DNA of 64,000 bases from Paguma larvata (GCA_030068075.1 CM057841.1:5713565-5777564); one strand, 5' to 3'; shown: positions 21,791 to 33,959, counted from the first letter of the stretch. Numbers and translations are program-made. The notes: generated by a model from the letters alone, not told the origin.

Positions 21791-23310
21791 CCATTCTAAT
21801 GTTTCTTGAATCCTTGTAAAAGGGGAGACAGGGAGAAAAGCACAGGGCTTTACGGCTTCTTTGATTTTGAGAGGGAACTTTTCCTCCACCAGGAGGAGCC
21901 CATGCCCACCAGGGACACAAGAGACGGCCAGCATCGGGGTCCTAGAGCCCCCAGTCCTGCCGCTTGGGCGACGGCCTTCGGCGGACCTTTGGTGTCTTCT
22001 CACGTTCCCTGTGCAGGCGGGGTAGATTGTCCTCCCTCTTTGCTGGCCAAACACACTGACCTTGACAACGCCCACTCGAGCTTCGCTCCCCGTGAAGAGC
22101 ATGGAGACTTGCGCTCACAGCTCTGAGTGGGCACTCAGTGTCTCTGTAGCTCTTGTTTCTGTGTGTATGTTTTGTGGTCTTTTGAGAGTGTGGTTTACAG
22201 TGGAATGTGTAGGAGCATTTCACTAAAGCAGGCTGTTCTCCCCCTCACATATCATCCTGTACCCGAATTTTCCAAATTTCTCTGGAGATATGTATATTCA
22301 GTGTCACTGTGAAGGCTAAAGACGTGAATTTCGGTGATAAAGTTTATGTAAGAGGAATGACGCTGTTGTATTAATCATTCTTTATTTTCTGTACGTTTTG
22401 ATGTTTTTATGTCTCAAATAACGTTTTGGTTGGGGCTGGCCAATTCTTGGAGATTCCAAAGGGCCCAGCCAGGAGTGTATCTCTGCTATGCAAACGGACC
22501 AGTCCTGAGCCACACCTCCTCCGTGTGGCCCACGCACCCCATGAGGCGGTATTCCTCTGCCTGGGTCACTCCAGGACCAGGTTCCAGGCAAGTAGGGACC
22601 ACCTCTGTGGCTTGAAGCCTGCTGAGGTTACTCCAGCCAGCCAGTCCGAACCTAGCTCAGCACCAGGCTTACGTGGCCCCTTTCCCTCCCAGCTGTTTCA
22701 ATCCTACCAGAGCACAGGGAACATTGCACGGGCATATATATGAAGTTTCTGATGGGATTGCAACCACGAGCGACCCCAACTTTGAAATTCTTTCGCTCAA
22801 ATATTATGTGATGCCCCATGGCCGCTCTGAAGGTATCATTAAACAGCTAGCTTACTTCTGCAGTTGCGTTTGGAAGTTATTTGAGGGCATCCAAGTGGCA
22901 CCAAACACTTCTGGACTCAATTGCAGCACCTTGAGGCCCAAGCAACTTAAGAATCTTCTCCCAGTGAAACCGCGGGGGTGGGGGGAAACTTTATCTTAAA
23001 TGTATTCCTACCAGCCCAGGCAAGAGTGAGCAGGGAGAATGGAATCTCATGTTTTCAGGAGTTTCTGTATCTAATCAAATAAAACTGAGAGTATATTTAA
23101 TGACCATGATGTTTCAAATGATTCAAAAAGGAGGGAAGAGTAGAGACCGGAAGTTTATCAGGGCCCCTAAGAAAGAGAGGACACATGAGGATTTGTTTTT
23201 GTGAGAAAAGTACCCAGTTCTACTCTGCTGTTATGGGGTGTGAGTACCACAAAGTAGAAATGAGAATACCTCCCCTTTTTTGTGCCTAGCAGTTTACTAA
23301 ATTACAAATG
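21790..23310. other. Unassigned 1.5-kb region with two GC-richer islands
   Basis: The subsegments 21860-22120 and 22400-22700 are GC-richer than the neighbours and contain a few CpGs, but I see no start-to-stop frame that resembles a known protein. An AATAAA-like signal (aataaaactgag) lies at 23078. They could be remnants of a retrocopy 3' UTR or of an LTR. No repeat family is recognised. Confidence 0.35.
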
Positions 23311-23318
23311 ATTTTATG

Positions 23319-23525
23319 GGGCACCTGGGTGGCTTTGTCAGTTAAGCGTCCAAATCTTGATCTCTGCTCAGGTCATGATCTCACAGTTCTTGAGATGGAG
23401 CCCTGTCCACACTGACAGCACGGAGCCTCCTTGGGATTCTCTGTCTCCCTCTCTCTCTGCCCCTCCTCACACGCACGGTCTCAAATAAGTAAACATTTAG
23501 GAATCAAAAAAAAAAAAAAAAAAAC
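23319..23525 (+). mobile_element. Felid CAN-SINE, older
   Basis: Plus-strand copy with a mutated head (ggggcacctgggtggctttg), a shortened CT part and an uninterrupted A-run of about 20. Confidence 0.9.
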
Positions 23526-23598
23526 AATTTCAGGGTCAGGCTCACTCTGTCTAGTTCCTGACTCTGTTCTCAATCTGACTTGTCCATAAAGGGCTTCA

Positions 23599-23818
23599 GG
23601 GGCGCCTGGGTGGCTCAGTCGGTTGGGCATCCGACTTCGGCTCAGGTCATGATCTCACCCTTGTGGGTTCGAGCCCCGCATCGGGCTCTGTGTCGATGGC
23701 TCAGAGCCTGGAGCTGCTTTGGATTCTGTGTCTCCTTCTCTTTCTCTGCCTCTCCCCTGCTCGCACTCTGTCTCTCTCTCTCAAAAATAAATAAACATTA
23801 AAAAAAATTAAAAAAAAA
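23599..23818 (+). mobile_element. Felid CAN-SINE, young
   Basis: The head is close to the felid consensus (ggcgcctgggtggctcagtc). An 11-bp perfect duplication, aaagggcttca, lies at 23588-23598 and 23819-23829. Confidence 0.95.
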
Positions 23819-23829
23819 AAAGGGCTTCA

Positions 23830-25980
23830 ATATATGGGCAGAAAGGTGAATTTATAAATGGATGATGTTTGGAGACCTACACTCTAACGTTTCTAGTGAT
23901 CTGACCAGTGTATGGAAATAGTTGATTTTGCTCAGCGGGCAAAGTGGAGCCTAAAGAGAAAGGAGTCTGTACTGATGAGCACAGTAGGGCTGAGAAGGGG
24001 GGACACATATCAGCCAGTGCACTGATGTCCACCAACCACCACTGGGTTCAGCAGAGTGAGCCAACCAATAGGCAGAAGGATGAAGACAGGGAGGTAAAGG
24101 AGAAAGATGTGCTTACCAGGATGAGGGTGCTCTGGGTGACTGTGGTGTCAGCAGAGCATTTAGGGGAGAGCGTTTTGCTGTGAATACGGAGAACATCCTG
24201 CTTACATCTGTGTGAGGTGAACACCACGGAGCCACTAGCCCAAACTCAACACATCTGTGGAAGAAAAGAACACTAAATACAACAAGTACATATTTCTGTC
24301 AATAGGCGCCAGAACAGCACACCAAGTCTCTTCTCTCTGTGTGATTCTGACTTTATGTCTATAATATGCAGAGGAATGTACTCTTTGCCAGCATGGGAAG
24401 GGTCCAGCAGACAATAACGGAAAACCTAAGTTCGAGCTTTGGCCTTGAACTTTATCCACTAGGGTATGCTAGGGCTAATTGTGTAATTTCCGTTTCAGAC
24501 TGCTTTCCATTCTCCAAGAGAAACTCTTCTGGACCACAGGTACTGTCTATCACTGTGTGCTTTAATCACATCCAGGGTTCAGACAAAGCAGTAAATGTCT
24601 ACATTCTGACAACTGTCGCTCAAGCACATAGTGGGTGCCTGTGATCTGCTTATTAAGTGTTGTAACATCTCTCATCACACATGGAGATACCATAGTATGA
24701 CTCCCGCTGATCCTTCAAGGGGAGTCTGAAATTCTAACTACAGAATTACCATCTAGTAACTAGGTATTCTTGTTGCCATGTTCCACACCAACAACCAGTA
24801 ACACTGATGATCACACCAACTGAAATAGGAATCAGAGATGGATGTAGGGTTCCTTAGCTGCGACTGCATTCAGAAGTCTAGGTCATGCCTTAGAATATCC
24901 CTCGTCTTTTGTCTGGAAGCTTGTGTCAATACCAGTACCCACCCTGATAAGCAGAGTTACTTTGAGATGTTACACGTTAGTTGTTACTCCAATACAGAAC
25001 CTTTTTCTTCTGAGCCTCTCTCTCAGACTGGTATACAGAGAGTCATCCACAATGTTGTCTTTTTTTCTTTTTCTTTTTCTTTTTTTTTTGGAGGCTGGAC
25101 CTGTGATGACGGACACAACAATCAGAGGATGGGTGGTGGGGAATCAGTAAAACCCTGAGGCATAATTCGAAATTCTCTGATCTCCCCTCAAATTATCCAG
25201 TCACCGGGTACAGTGATGACAATGCCTGTCTGGGGAGTTGAGAATAACTCTGGAAAGCTTTTTGTCTCTTCTGTCAGTTAGCAGGGACAATTCATAGTGG
25301 TTAATGCTCTCCTGAGAAGGGGAAAACATAAGTGAGAGAAACTTTCCTGTAATCTATGGAGACTGACAGTCTGTCCCTGGAGGGGGGGCAATGAATAGTG
25401 AGATCTGAGTTAGGAAATGCCGCGAACCAAGGAGAGAGTCTGAGTGGACTATGTCCTTCCATGAAAAGGTTTCTTCCAAATTTACCATTAATATCAACGA
25501 TTCTTCAGACCTCAGAGAACATCCTTATTCATGATGTGAGTAGTAGAGAAATAACATTTTACAAAAGAACCAGAAGATGAGCTGTTGATAGATAAGGGGG
25601 AAAAAGATAAAATGGGAGAGTATGGAATTGATGTCAAGAAAAGAAAGGGCCTAAAAGCATCACAAGATACTAGAGTGGCTGCAGAAGATACTCGAAGGCT
25701 GGGAAGTGACCATCGATTTGGTGATCATAAACTTCTGCCGGCCATGCTAACAGTACCGCCACAGGAGTTGTAAGGTGGAAGCCCATTGGCAGTAGGCGGC
25801 AGCCTGCAGTGAGAGAGAGAAAGGAACGACAGATTGCAGAAAACCACTTTTAGTTCCTAAAGGAAAAGACATGAAAGTCTCTCTCCCTCAAGTCCTACTG
25901 TGCAACTAATTGAAGCGCACAGGAAGCGAAGAGAAAAAAACGGTCAACTCTCGACTCACCAGTCAACATTACTTCATTGA
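23830..25980. other. Unassigned 2.1-kb region
   Basis: Contains a pyrimidine-rich run (ttttctttttctttttcttt) at 25060-25088 and otherwise unique-looking sequence. No exon pattern or repeat family is recognised. Confidence 0.35.
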
Positions 25981-25989
25981 TGTGTGACT

Positions 25990-26350
25990 CAGAGTATGTC
26001 AGTCTTTTGGTTAAAACCCTGCAGTGTTTCCCAGTTTTTCTGAGAAAAGGCAGAATCCTTGGCCCCATGTTTCTCTCTAACCTCTTCTCTGACCTGCTCC
26101 TTCCACACTCCTGGTCCTATGTGCGCAGGCCGCAGGCTCTTCCAGAACACACTAGTGCCTGGGGCCTCTGCTCTGATCGCACCTCCACAACTACCCACAT
26201 GAGCCTCCCCCTCCTTTCAAGTCTTGACTCACATGTCTTATCAATAAGCCCCTCCCTTTATCACCTTACTTCGTCCTCTCCCCACCCCCACACTACTCTA
26301 ACTGGTTCGGTGTGGGTTTCCTTGTTTCCTCCTGTGATCTTTCTCATACA
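25990..26350 (+). mobile_element. L2-like LINE fragment
   Basis: The text runs aaaaccctgcagtgtttccc, then cttggccccatgtttctctc, then tgacctgctccttccac and a ctctgatcgcacctcc-type block. This resembles the L2 3' region as I remember it. It is strongly diverged. Confidence 0.4.
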
Positions 26351-26469
26351 CTGAGAGGAATGGGTGACCTGTTAGGTGCTTTACAGCGTTGATGGAAACA
26401 GTGCCCAAAGGATTCTCTACTTTCTCCTGGTTTATTTCGAACACTCTGGCAATTCCTTCTCATCTCCCC

Positions 26470-27240
26470 CTTGTTTTCCTCTTCAAGGTTGTTACTGCAT
26501 GTGGTTCCCAGAAACAAAACATAATCCGGATTGGGAGGTGCAACTGTCAGGTTGGCCACAAACACAACCCTGCCTTGTTCTCAGATTCCATCTCGGCCCG
26601 CCCCCCCCACCTCCGCTTAGGCCTTGTTGTTATGCTTGCCCTGCCTGCTCGCACCTCAGCTCTCTCTGAACAAATTAATTAGGACTGATTAACAATGCGT
26701 AGCAATTTAAACACTTCACAAACATTCTCCTGAGACAATCTCGAGTCTCTATACAGGCATGGTTAGTGCAGTTACAGATGAGATTTGTCACTTCCCAACA
26801 AGGGGCTGACCTGGTAGCCCACACCTTTACCTTGAGGATAAAATGCCCCCTTTCTGTATGTACCCTGTGACCATGATGGCCACTGTCCCCTCCCCCCTCC
26901 TTCTGCAAGGAAATGTAATTTGGTAAATAGACTTTCTTTGGCAAAACACAGAAATAGAATATTTATTAGAAAACCTAATACACCTGAAACTAATATAATA
27001 CTGTATGTTAATTATACTGGAATTTAAAAAGAGGAAAAAAGAAAACCTATTAAGTACCATGTGGAAATTTAATTATCTTGCTTCTCCTGAAGTTATAATA
27101 TGAGCCCTGATAAATATGGCTAAGAGGCATATTTTCTGAGGGTTCCTGAAATGTTCAGTCTCTCTCATCGTCCTGTCCCAGGGGGGCCTGATAGTGAACG
27201 TCTGTCTTCTGTTGCTGCATCTGGAGTCGCTTCCTAGGTA
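26470..27240 (+). repeat. Local repeated module, copy with L1 insertion
   Basis: Several blocks match 48.28-48.96 kb in order and orientation. These are ctgtcaggttggccacaaac (26547, like 48300), the gatgagatttgtcacttccc region (26776), atttggtaaatagactttct (26919, like 48747) and atattttctgagggttcctg (27130, like 48886). An L1 3' end is inserted near 26970. Confidence 0.5.
26972..27050 (+). mobile_element. L1 3'-end fragment
   Basis: Reads cacctgaaactaatataata, then an attatactggaatttaaaaa end: the sense strand of an L1 3' terminus, about 80 bp long. Confidence 0.7.
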
Positions 27241-27288
27241 AATACACTGAACTCCATGTTTTCATCTCTAAGAACGTGCTCAGCTCGT

Positions 27289-27655
27289 TGTTGGGAGCCA
27301 GAGGCCTTGAGCGCAACCACCCCCATGGAGTCGGGACCGCAGCCAGGTCACGTGTGAGGGAGTTCAGAATGCTTTTGTAGAGTTTGATAGAACAGGATAC
27401 ATTTTGCTTGGATAGCTGTCATGAGTGCTTCTGGTCAATGTCACACTGAGCTTTTATCTCCTGAGAACTTGTGACAGGAAATGTGCTTTGCACGTACACC
27501 ACCCCCAGATTGTGTATAAATACCCGAGTGAAAATACACTCAGGGCTGGTGACGCCTTGGAGCACCAGTCCTCCTGTTAATTCTGTGTCTTGTGTATTTG
27601 TTCATCCTCACCCCCCATTCAGGAACCGTTCGATTCTGTGACGGCTGGTCCGTCA
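27289..27655 (+). mobile_element. Solo LTR, ERVK/ERV2-like
   Basis: It starts tgttgggagcc, the usual start of class II (betaretrovirus-like) LTRs. A TATA box (tataaata) lies at 27515-27522, and a U5-like stretch ends near 27655 (ggctggtccgtca). Its length of about 367 bp fits. No internal viral sequence follows. Flanking duplicates are not clear. Confidence 0.6.
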
Positions 27656-27714
27656 TAGCTGGTAACTTCTGGGTATACACCTATTGTCTGATGACAGGTG
27701 AGTGCGTCACAGTG

Positions 27715-27742
27715 TGCATGTGTGTGTGTGTGTGTGTTCTAG
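27715..27742. repeat. (TG)n microsatellite
   Basis: A short tgtgtg run interrupted by ca. Confidence 0.85.
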
Positions 27743-27744
27743 GT

Positions 27745-28150
27745 GGGGGAATGAATCCCCTTGTGGGAACTTTAAGGATCACTCCAACAGGGGTGCAGAA
27801 ATTACACTCACAGAGGCATGTGAAAATAAAGGATTTGTTTAGAGGAGGGAGACACCATACCCCACTCAAGGAGCCATGTGGGAGCCCAGGGATAGGCTCC
27901 AGCTAGTATGTGGGGAGTCCAGAGTGAGGACCCCAAGGCAAGTGCCTTTACTGAGGGAAATAGGGGAATACACAAGCCAAAGGCATGAAGAGATTTCATT
28001 GATGTGATTGAATGTCCCTAAGTCACAGTCAAGGGAGGGCAAGAAGAGGAACTTGTGGCAGTGACCAGCCTTATCACACCATAAACTGCTCATCCAGTGG
28101 GGTGCTCATAGTCTGTTAGCGGGGATGATAAAGCATCAGAAAAATGAAGT
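27745..28150 (-). mobile_element. Left LTR-like end of the minus-strand ERV
   Basis: Aligns with the segment at 33325-33780 over the aatccccttgtgg start, the agcagaaatta-type stretch, and the ccagccttatcac and gcatcaggaaaa blocks. The two have diverged a good deal, implying an old insertion. Confidence 0.5.
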
Positions 28151-28429
28151 TTTATCAGTTTACAACACAATCTATTCTGTGATGCCTCAACATCATTAAC
28201 AATACCGGTTAGGATGGGTACCACTTGTCTTCTGGGTTATGTAGCTATTAAGGGTCAGTGATATTGCTTGACGTAAACACATAGGCAAGTTTATTGATAA
28301 AGGTGACAACAAGGAAGAGTCCTATGGGGCATCGATGAAGGTTTGAAACCCAGTGGATGAAGAACTACAGAAATCCTCAGTGCAGCGGCTGCACGCTGGC
28401 ATATGGTTTCGTTACGGAAAATATATGAG

Positions 28430-28475
28430 GGGTCAGTAAATAAATACATAAATAAGCAAACAAATAAATAAAACT
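28430..28475. repeat. (AAAT)n-rich tract
   Basis: Imperfect aaataaataa repeats immediately before a minus-strand SINE, probably grown from its target or tail. Confidence 0.7.
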
Positions 28476-28482
28476 TAAAAAT

Positions 28483-28693
28483 TTTTTTTTAATGTTTATT
28501 TATTTTTGAGAGACATAGAGGCAGAGTATGAGTAGGGAAAGGGCAGAGAGAGAGGGAGACGCAGAATCCAAAGCAGGCTCCAGACTCTGAGCCGTCAGCA
28601 CAGAGCCCGACACGGGGCTTGAACTCACAGACCGTGAGATCATGACCTGAGCTGAAGTCAGCCGCTTAACCGACTGAGCCACCCAGGTGCCCC
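28483..28693 (-). mobile_element. Felid CAN-SINE in the ERV
   Basis: Full-length copy. The aaaactt-like duplicates flank it (28471 and 28694). Confidence 0.94.
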
Positions 28694-30809
28694 AAAACTT
28701 TAAAGTGCTGTGCCTGGATATGGGGCTTAACAGAACCCACAGTTACCATTATTAGAGCATAATGTACCCATGAGAAAATGTTGTGCTTAACCGAAGGGAA
28801 GGATTGGTTGTAGATTATGGTGGAAAACTGAAGGAGTACAGTAGGAAATGCATCAAAGAGTGGGGGACTTCACCGAATGATATGAGGCAGGTACCTTCTA
28901 GGGGAAGCCATAAATTCTATTAATTTTAGGAATGGCATATGTAGTCATCTCTACCAAATTTCCCATGGGAGTAAGGGGAGTGTAGGCCTGTACGCTTTAG
29001 TAGAGAGCAAAGAATATACCACGACCAATGGCCAAGGGAATAGCAAGCTCAGAAGATAATGGATCCCTCATATCAAAGAAAGGAAAGCAGTAGATGTCTT
29101 ATGTCTAGTTTGTGCTCTAGGAGATGCAATCTCTAGGTCTTGCTGGAGGTTTTACTGCCTGGGTGTAGCCATCTCTGATGCAGGGATGATGTCATTTCCA
29201 GTGGAGAGAATTTGGGTTTGGCCCATGTCACCTGAGGCAGTGTCATCTCAAGTGGTGAGATTTCGGGTCAGAGCGAGGTGGGACGGGAGTATCATTTCCC
29301 AGTGGGTACACTCTGGAGATGTGCGTCTCAGCATTTGCCATGTTTAGCTGAAACGGTGGCTTGCTTTGTGGTCTTGGGCCTCTGGCTTGTGAATTAATGA
29401 AAGTACTCAGAGAAGTAATGATAAGATCAGTGTCACAAGAATGGGTTGTATACAAATGAACCATAGTAAGAGGATCCACAGTTAATTCAAGGATGCCTAT
29501 CTGTACCTGACAAGGTTTTTTAGTGGACTTTTAGGCTCAAGTGGGTCCTGTTTCAGATGAGAATCTGCCTGCCCTGTGGGATCTTCTGTGGTTAATTTGT
29601 CCCAGGAAAGTGTGGGCCCTCCATCTGGCCTCCAGTGCTTATGAATAAGTAGGTTAAGGATGGGAGCAAGACAGAGAATGTTAGGGGTATAAGCCTAATA
29701 TTGGGTTGGACTGGAATTTGAAAAAGAGTTGTCTGAGGAGAACACTCTGGATCTCAATTAAGCCAGTTATCTGGGAACGATTAGGGACATGCAAGTTCTA
29801 TTAAATGTCTGTTGCAAGAGGCCAGCATTATTCATTTTGAGAAGTGAAAATGTATGTCTTGCATACACATGGTACAGTGATGGTTTTAACCGTGGATGGA
29901 ATAAAGTATCCTGGCGATGCCTTGGATTGTGGCCTCAGGCTATAGAGAGGCATGTGTGACTTTGATTTATATTTTGGGCATCTGTCAGTCAGGAGATAGC
30001 CAGAGTTATTTACCTTGAAGGGGACAATTTTTAGGTAATATCCCAATCATTTATAATAAATACGAAGACGGGCCATTCCAGGCCAAGACCGCTGGTCTGA
30101 GATAACTACCCGACGTCTGGCCAGATGTGCTGTTTCTTGCTTGGGTCCTACGTTCATCAGGGACATCCTAGCTAAGGGATGGAAAGCAGCAACACTCCAT
30201 CCGGCTTCATCACCTGTGATGGTTAGTGATGTCATTTACTCCCACGTGTGTTCATTCAGATAATCCCAAGCAGCTCCCTGTGTACCCGGGGGATCTGGGG
30301 GGAGAGTTAACCACCCATACCCTGGCATCTGGAAAGGGACTGAGGGCAGCAGGGGTTACCTCCTCTGACAGATGGAACATGCCAGAGGGCCTAGATTTGG
30401 TTCCATTCTGTCTCAGGGAGGCCTTGGTAGCTGTGCAGTGCCTGTGGGGGTGCCGATTCCATGCCCCACAGAATAATGGGAGCTGGATGTGGAGGGTCAC
30501 AGGCTCTCTTGTGAGAAAGAGTCTCCCTTTCCAGCAAAGCCCCGTGTGTGGCTAGTTATATGTTGTTTTAATGATGCATATCACAAGGCTGAGAGGGGTA
30601 GTTTTTTGCATCAGAGGCCCTGGGGCACCTAATGGCTATCATACTGGTCCAGACACTATAGAAGGCGGGAGAAGAGGTTTCCAAAGCCTCTTCGTGAAGG
30701 AGTTTCTGAGGGCACCAGCAGAAGTGGCTGTTGAGTTTAATTTATAAGTAAAATTTGTAAATGAGGACTATGTTGCCACCAAACCCCAAGGATTAAATGT
30801 TGGACTAAC

Positions 30810-31021
30810 TTTTTTTTAACTTGTTTTTTTAAGTGTATTTATTTATTTTGAGAGAGAGCATGCGCAGGAGTGGGGCAGGGGCAGAGAGAGAGGAAGAGAG
30901 AGAATCCCAAGCAGGCTCTGGACTGTCAGCACAGCGCAAGGCTCGATCCCACAACTGAAATCATGACCTGAGCCAAGATCAAGAGTCAGAAGCTCAACCC
31001 GCTGAGCCACCCAGGTGCCCC
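30810..31021 (-). mobile_element. Older CAN-SINE in the ERV
   Basis: The flanks taaatgttggactaa and taaatgtcagactaa are 15-bp imperfect duplicates. The copy splits the pol-like region. Confidence 0.92.
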
Positions 31022-31502
31022 TAAATGTCAGACTAAATTCGTGCATCAGATGAATTTCCTCGGAGAAGAATGTCATCAGTATAAAGTCACAACTGTGCTT
31101 TTGGAGAAAGGCGGATGTCGTCAAGAACTGTGTGCAAATTGTGTGTGAGGGCAAAGCCGTTGTGATAGCCCAGGGATGGACTGGAAAAGATTGATTGTGT
31201 CCCTTTGGGAGTAGAAGCAAACTGTATTTGAGGGGCTGTTAAAATAGGCTGAGCTGAACAGAACATGTTAGCCAAATGTATAAGTGTGAAATATTTACCA
31301 ATTACTGACTGAGTAGAATCAGTACTTTTAATAACACTGGGTGTTGGCTATGGGGCCTTGATGGATGGGACCACAGCAGCAAGGTTGTAGACATCCACCA
31401 CGAGTTGTCTCCCCGCCCCCAAGATTTAAAAACAGGCAAAACTGGGCTGGAGAACCAGTGGGATAATCACCCCTTTCTTAATTAGGTTTCATATAATAAG
31501 GT

Positions 31503-31710
31503 TTTTAAATTTTTTTCAATGTTTATTTTTGAAAGAGAGAGAGAGAGACCAGGGGAGGGGCAGAGAGAGAGGGAGACACAGAATCTGAAGCAGGCTCCAG
31601 GCTCTGAACTGTCAGCACAGAGCCCGATGTGGGGCTCAAAGTCACAAACCATGAGATCATGACCTGAGCCGAAGTCAGACACTTAACCGACTGAGACACC
31701 CAGGCGTCCC
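31503..31710 (-). mobile_element. Felid CAN-SINE in the ERV
   Basis: Full-length. The flanking duplicates are ataataaggttttt and ataataagttttga (imperfect). Confidence 0.93.
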
Positions 31711-32167
31711 TCCTATAATAAGTTTTGATCCTGAAGGTCGTTAACTTAGACTGGGCGATATTAAGTATTTTAGCCGGGCGTTCATGGGGTCTCATTTATC
31801 AAGCCAACATGCAAGTGTCAAAACTTCTTTAATTTTGTTGTTTATTATGTAGACCATCTCTGCCTAATATGAATATTTTAAGGCAATGGATACTGTAACT
31901 ATGGAAAAGACTACAGTTAAAGTGAGGCATAACCATTTAAAATTTTTTCCGTTTAGTCAATTTAGGTTATAGGGGGTACAATGGATAAATTGAATGGGAT
32001 CCCCAGTTAAAACTACACTTTGAGCCCCAGGATTGATTAAGTCCATAACATTTTGTCTGTTAGTGCTTTTCAGCAAATGTTAATTTTATTGTAGAATCTA
32101 GATTGTACAGGCAGGAGAGTCATTTATCTTTTTCTCTTCCCGCTTCTCTTAGCAAAACCTTTAGATT

Positions 32168-32393
32168 TTTTTTAAAAAAGTTTTTTTTAAACGTTTATTT
32201 ATTTTTGAGAGACATAGAGACAGAGCGTGAGCAGGGGAAGGGCAGAGAGAGAGGGAGATAAAGAATCCGAAGCAGTCTCCAGGCTCTCTGAGCTGGCAGC
32301 ACAGAGCCCAACGCGGGGCTCGAACTCACAGACCATGAGATCATGACCTGAGCCGAAGTTGGCCGCCCAACCGACTGAGCCACCCAGGCGCCC
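32168..32393 (-). mobile_element. Felid CAN-SINE, inner of a nested pair
   Basis: The tagatttttt duplicates around it (32163 and 32404) show insertion next to the older SINE that follows. Confidence 0.93.
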
Positions 32394-32408
32394 CAGGCTG
32401 GCTAGATT

Positions 32409-32626
32409 TTTTAAAATATTTATTTATTTACTGAGAGAGAGAGAGAGAGACAGAGTGTGAGCGGGGCAGGGGCAGACAGAGGGAGACACAGAATCTGAAA
32501 CAGGCTCCAGGCTCTGAGCTGTCAGCAAAGGGGAGGATTTGGGGCTCCAGCCCACCAACCGTGAGATCTGAGATCATGACCTGAGCTGAAGTCAGACACT
32601 TAACGACTGAGCCCCCCAGGCGCCCC
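32409..32626 (-). mobile_element. Felid CAN-SINE, outer of a nested pair
   Basis: Its duplicate ttagcaaaaccttta lies at about 32150 and 32626, enclosing both SINEs. It therefore inserted first. Confidence 0.92.
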
Positions 32627-32639
32627 TTAGCAAAACCTT

Positions 32640-33320
32640 TAGAACAGCTCTTCTCTGTGGGCGTCTAATGGATTCCCTCCCCTCCCTGCCTTGGCTGTCC
32701 ACCTGACCATCTCCCCTGGGTCCCAGGTGGCTCTTTCTCCAGCAGGGCGTCCCTGTCAGCCTCAGAGGGGCTGGGGGAGGGATGCGGGGTAGGGTAGGGG
32801 CAGCCTGAACACTTTGGAGGGTTGGGAAGGGCTGTCCTGGGGACGGGCCCCTGTCCCTGAGGGCTACTGCAGGCCCGGAGTGTGGTGCCCGACTCAGCCC
32901 TCGACCCAGCAGCACTCCGGGGAGATGCGTGGCTCGGTAGCGGGGAACCTCCTGAAGTCGCCACCAGCAGAGGCACGCCTAGAAGTATCGCTTCACAAGC
33001 CGGAGTGGAGGGCGGGGGAGGGAGGGCTGGGCATTCAGGAGCCAGAGGATAATCGCTTCCCGCTCGGATCACGGCTAAGGGGCCGTATCCCCGGTGCATT
33101 GTCAGGGTGCGGCCTGGCTCCGCACGGTGGGCGGCAGACTTGACCGCACGTAGAAGGTAGGGGCAACACCGAGCAGCCGAGACGCACACCGAAAGCCAAC
33201 ACGGGGGCCTTCCCGGACGGTGCGGCCAGTCAGGGGACCCAAGCAGTAAGTGCGCGCTCAAGGGCATCTTTTGGGGACTTTCCTGAGTTCAGATCATCCC
33301 CTCCCCGTGGACCAAGTAGA
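32640..33320 (-). other. GC-rich leader-like part of the ERV
   Basis: A CpG-rich minus-strand segment lies directly inside the right LTR. A 5' leader and gag start would be expected there. No gag domain can be recognised. The long open frames on both strands reflect base composition. Confidence 0.4.
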
Positions 33321-33324
33321 GGAA

Positions 33325-33780
33325 TAATCCCCCTTGTGGGGATTCAAGGCTCACTTCACGCGGCAGCAGAAATTAAATCTGGGGAGGTACGAAATTAAAG
33401 AGTTTTATTATATTCACAGGTCCTAGAAGAGGGGGGCCAGATGGGAGGCAAGCTCAGGAAGCTGGTTCAACCAAGCAGGAGGGGAGCAGAGAGGAGACAG
33501 AGATACAGAACAAAGAGAGACAGACAGACAGGAGTCAGAGACAGGAGAAAGCAAGAAGGGGAACTTGGGGCTGGGGCCAGCCTTATCACTCCGGTGCCTT
33601 TGGTCACTGGTATTCACCTGGTGTGGGGTTGGATGTTGGAGCATCAGGAAAACATAAAGGTTAAAAATGTTAGCGAATTGGGTGTGTGTGTGTCGTTGTT
33701 GTTGTTTGATTGTTTTCTGGACCATGCTGTGTTTGGGGGTCTGTAATAGCATGTCTCTAAGTGACATGAGTGATAAGCAT
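33325..33780 (-). mobile_element. Right LTR-like end of the minus-strand ERV
   Basis: It would be the 5' LTR on the minus strand. A polyadenylation signal reads tttatt on the plus strand at 33404-33409. A short (tgt)n run sits at about 33685-33710. Confidence 0.5.
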
Positions 33781-33959
33781 GAAACCGAAAACCTCCATCT
33801 TCTTTCTTTTTTATTTCTGGGTGCAGGATTCTCTTTATTGTGCCTGTGGCATTACGTTTGTAGTAAATATTTACAGCCAATGCAGAGAAGGTTCAATAAA
33901 CTTCATCTCCTATTTAGAGAAATCGAAGTCATGTTAAATAAAAAATGATAAAAAGGTTG

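Larger units (their letters stand above)
27745..33780 (-). mobile_element. Decayed endogenous retrovirus, minus strand
   Basis: Two related LTR-like segments face the same way, one at each end (about 27745-28150 and 33325-33780). Shared blocks are gaatc/gaatccccttgtggg, gcagaaatta, ccagccttatcac and gcatcaggaaaa. Between them, minus-strand translation shows a reverse-transcriptase-like stretch at about 31020-31290, including a YxDD-type catalytic motif altered to YTDD (near 31068-31085). Stops, frameshifts and five SINEs break the interior. A GC-rich leader-like region occupies 32640-33320. The element is non-functional and its class is uncertain. Description is limited to its remains. Confidence 0.55.

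Noticed and set aside
23580..23801. Recurring ~60-residue 'proteins' starting MAQSV.. at dozens of places
   Set aside because: All are translations of the CAN-SINE body, not a gene family.
32665..33267. 200-residue minus-strand frame in the ERV leader region
   Set aside because: Proline/serine-rich composition of GC-rich DNA; no recognisable gag or other domain.
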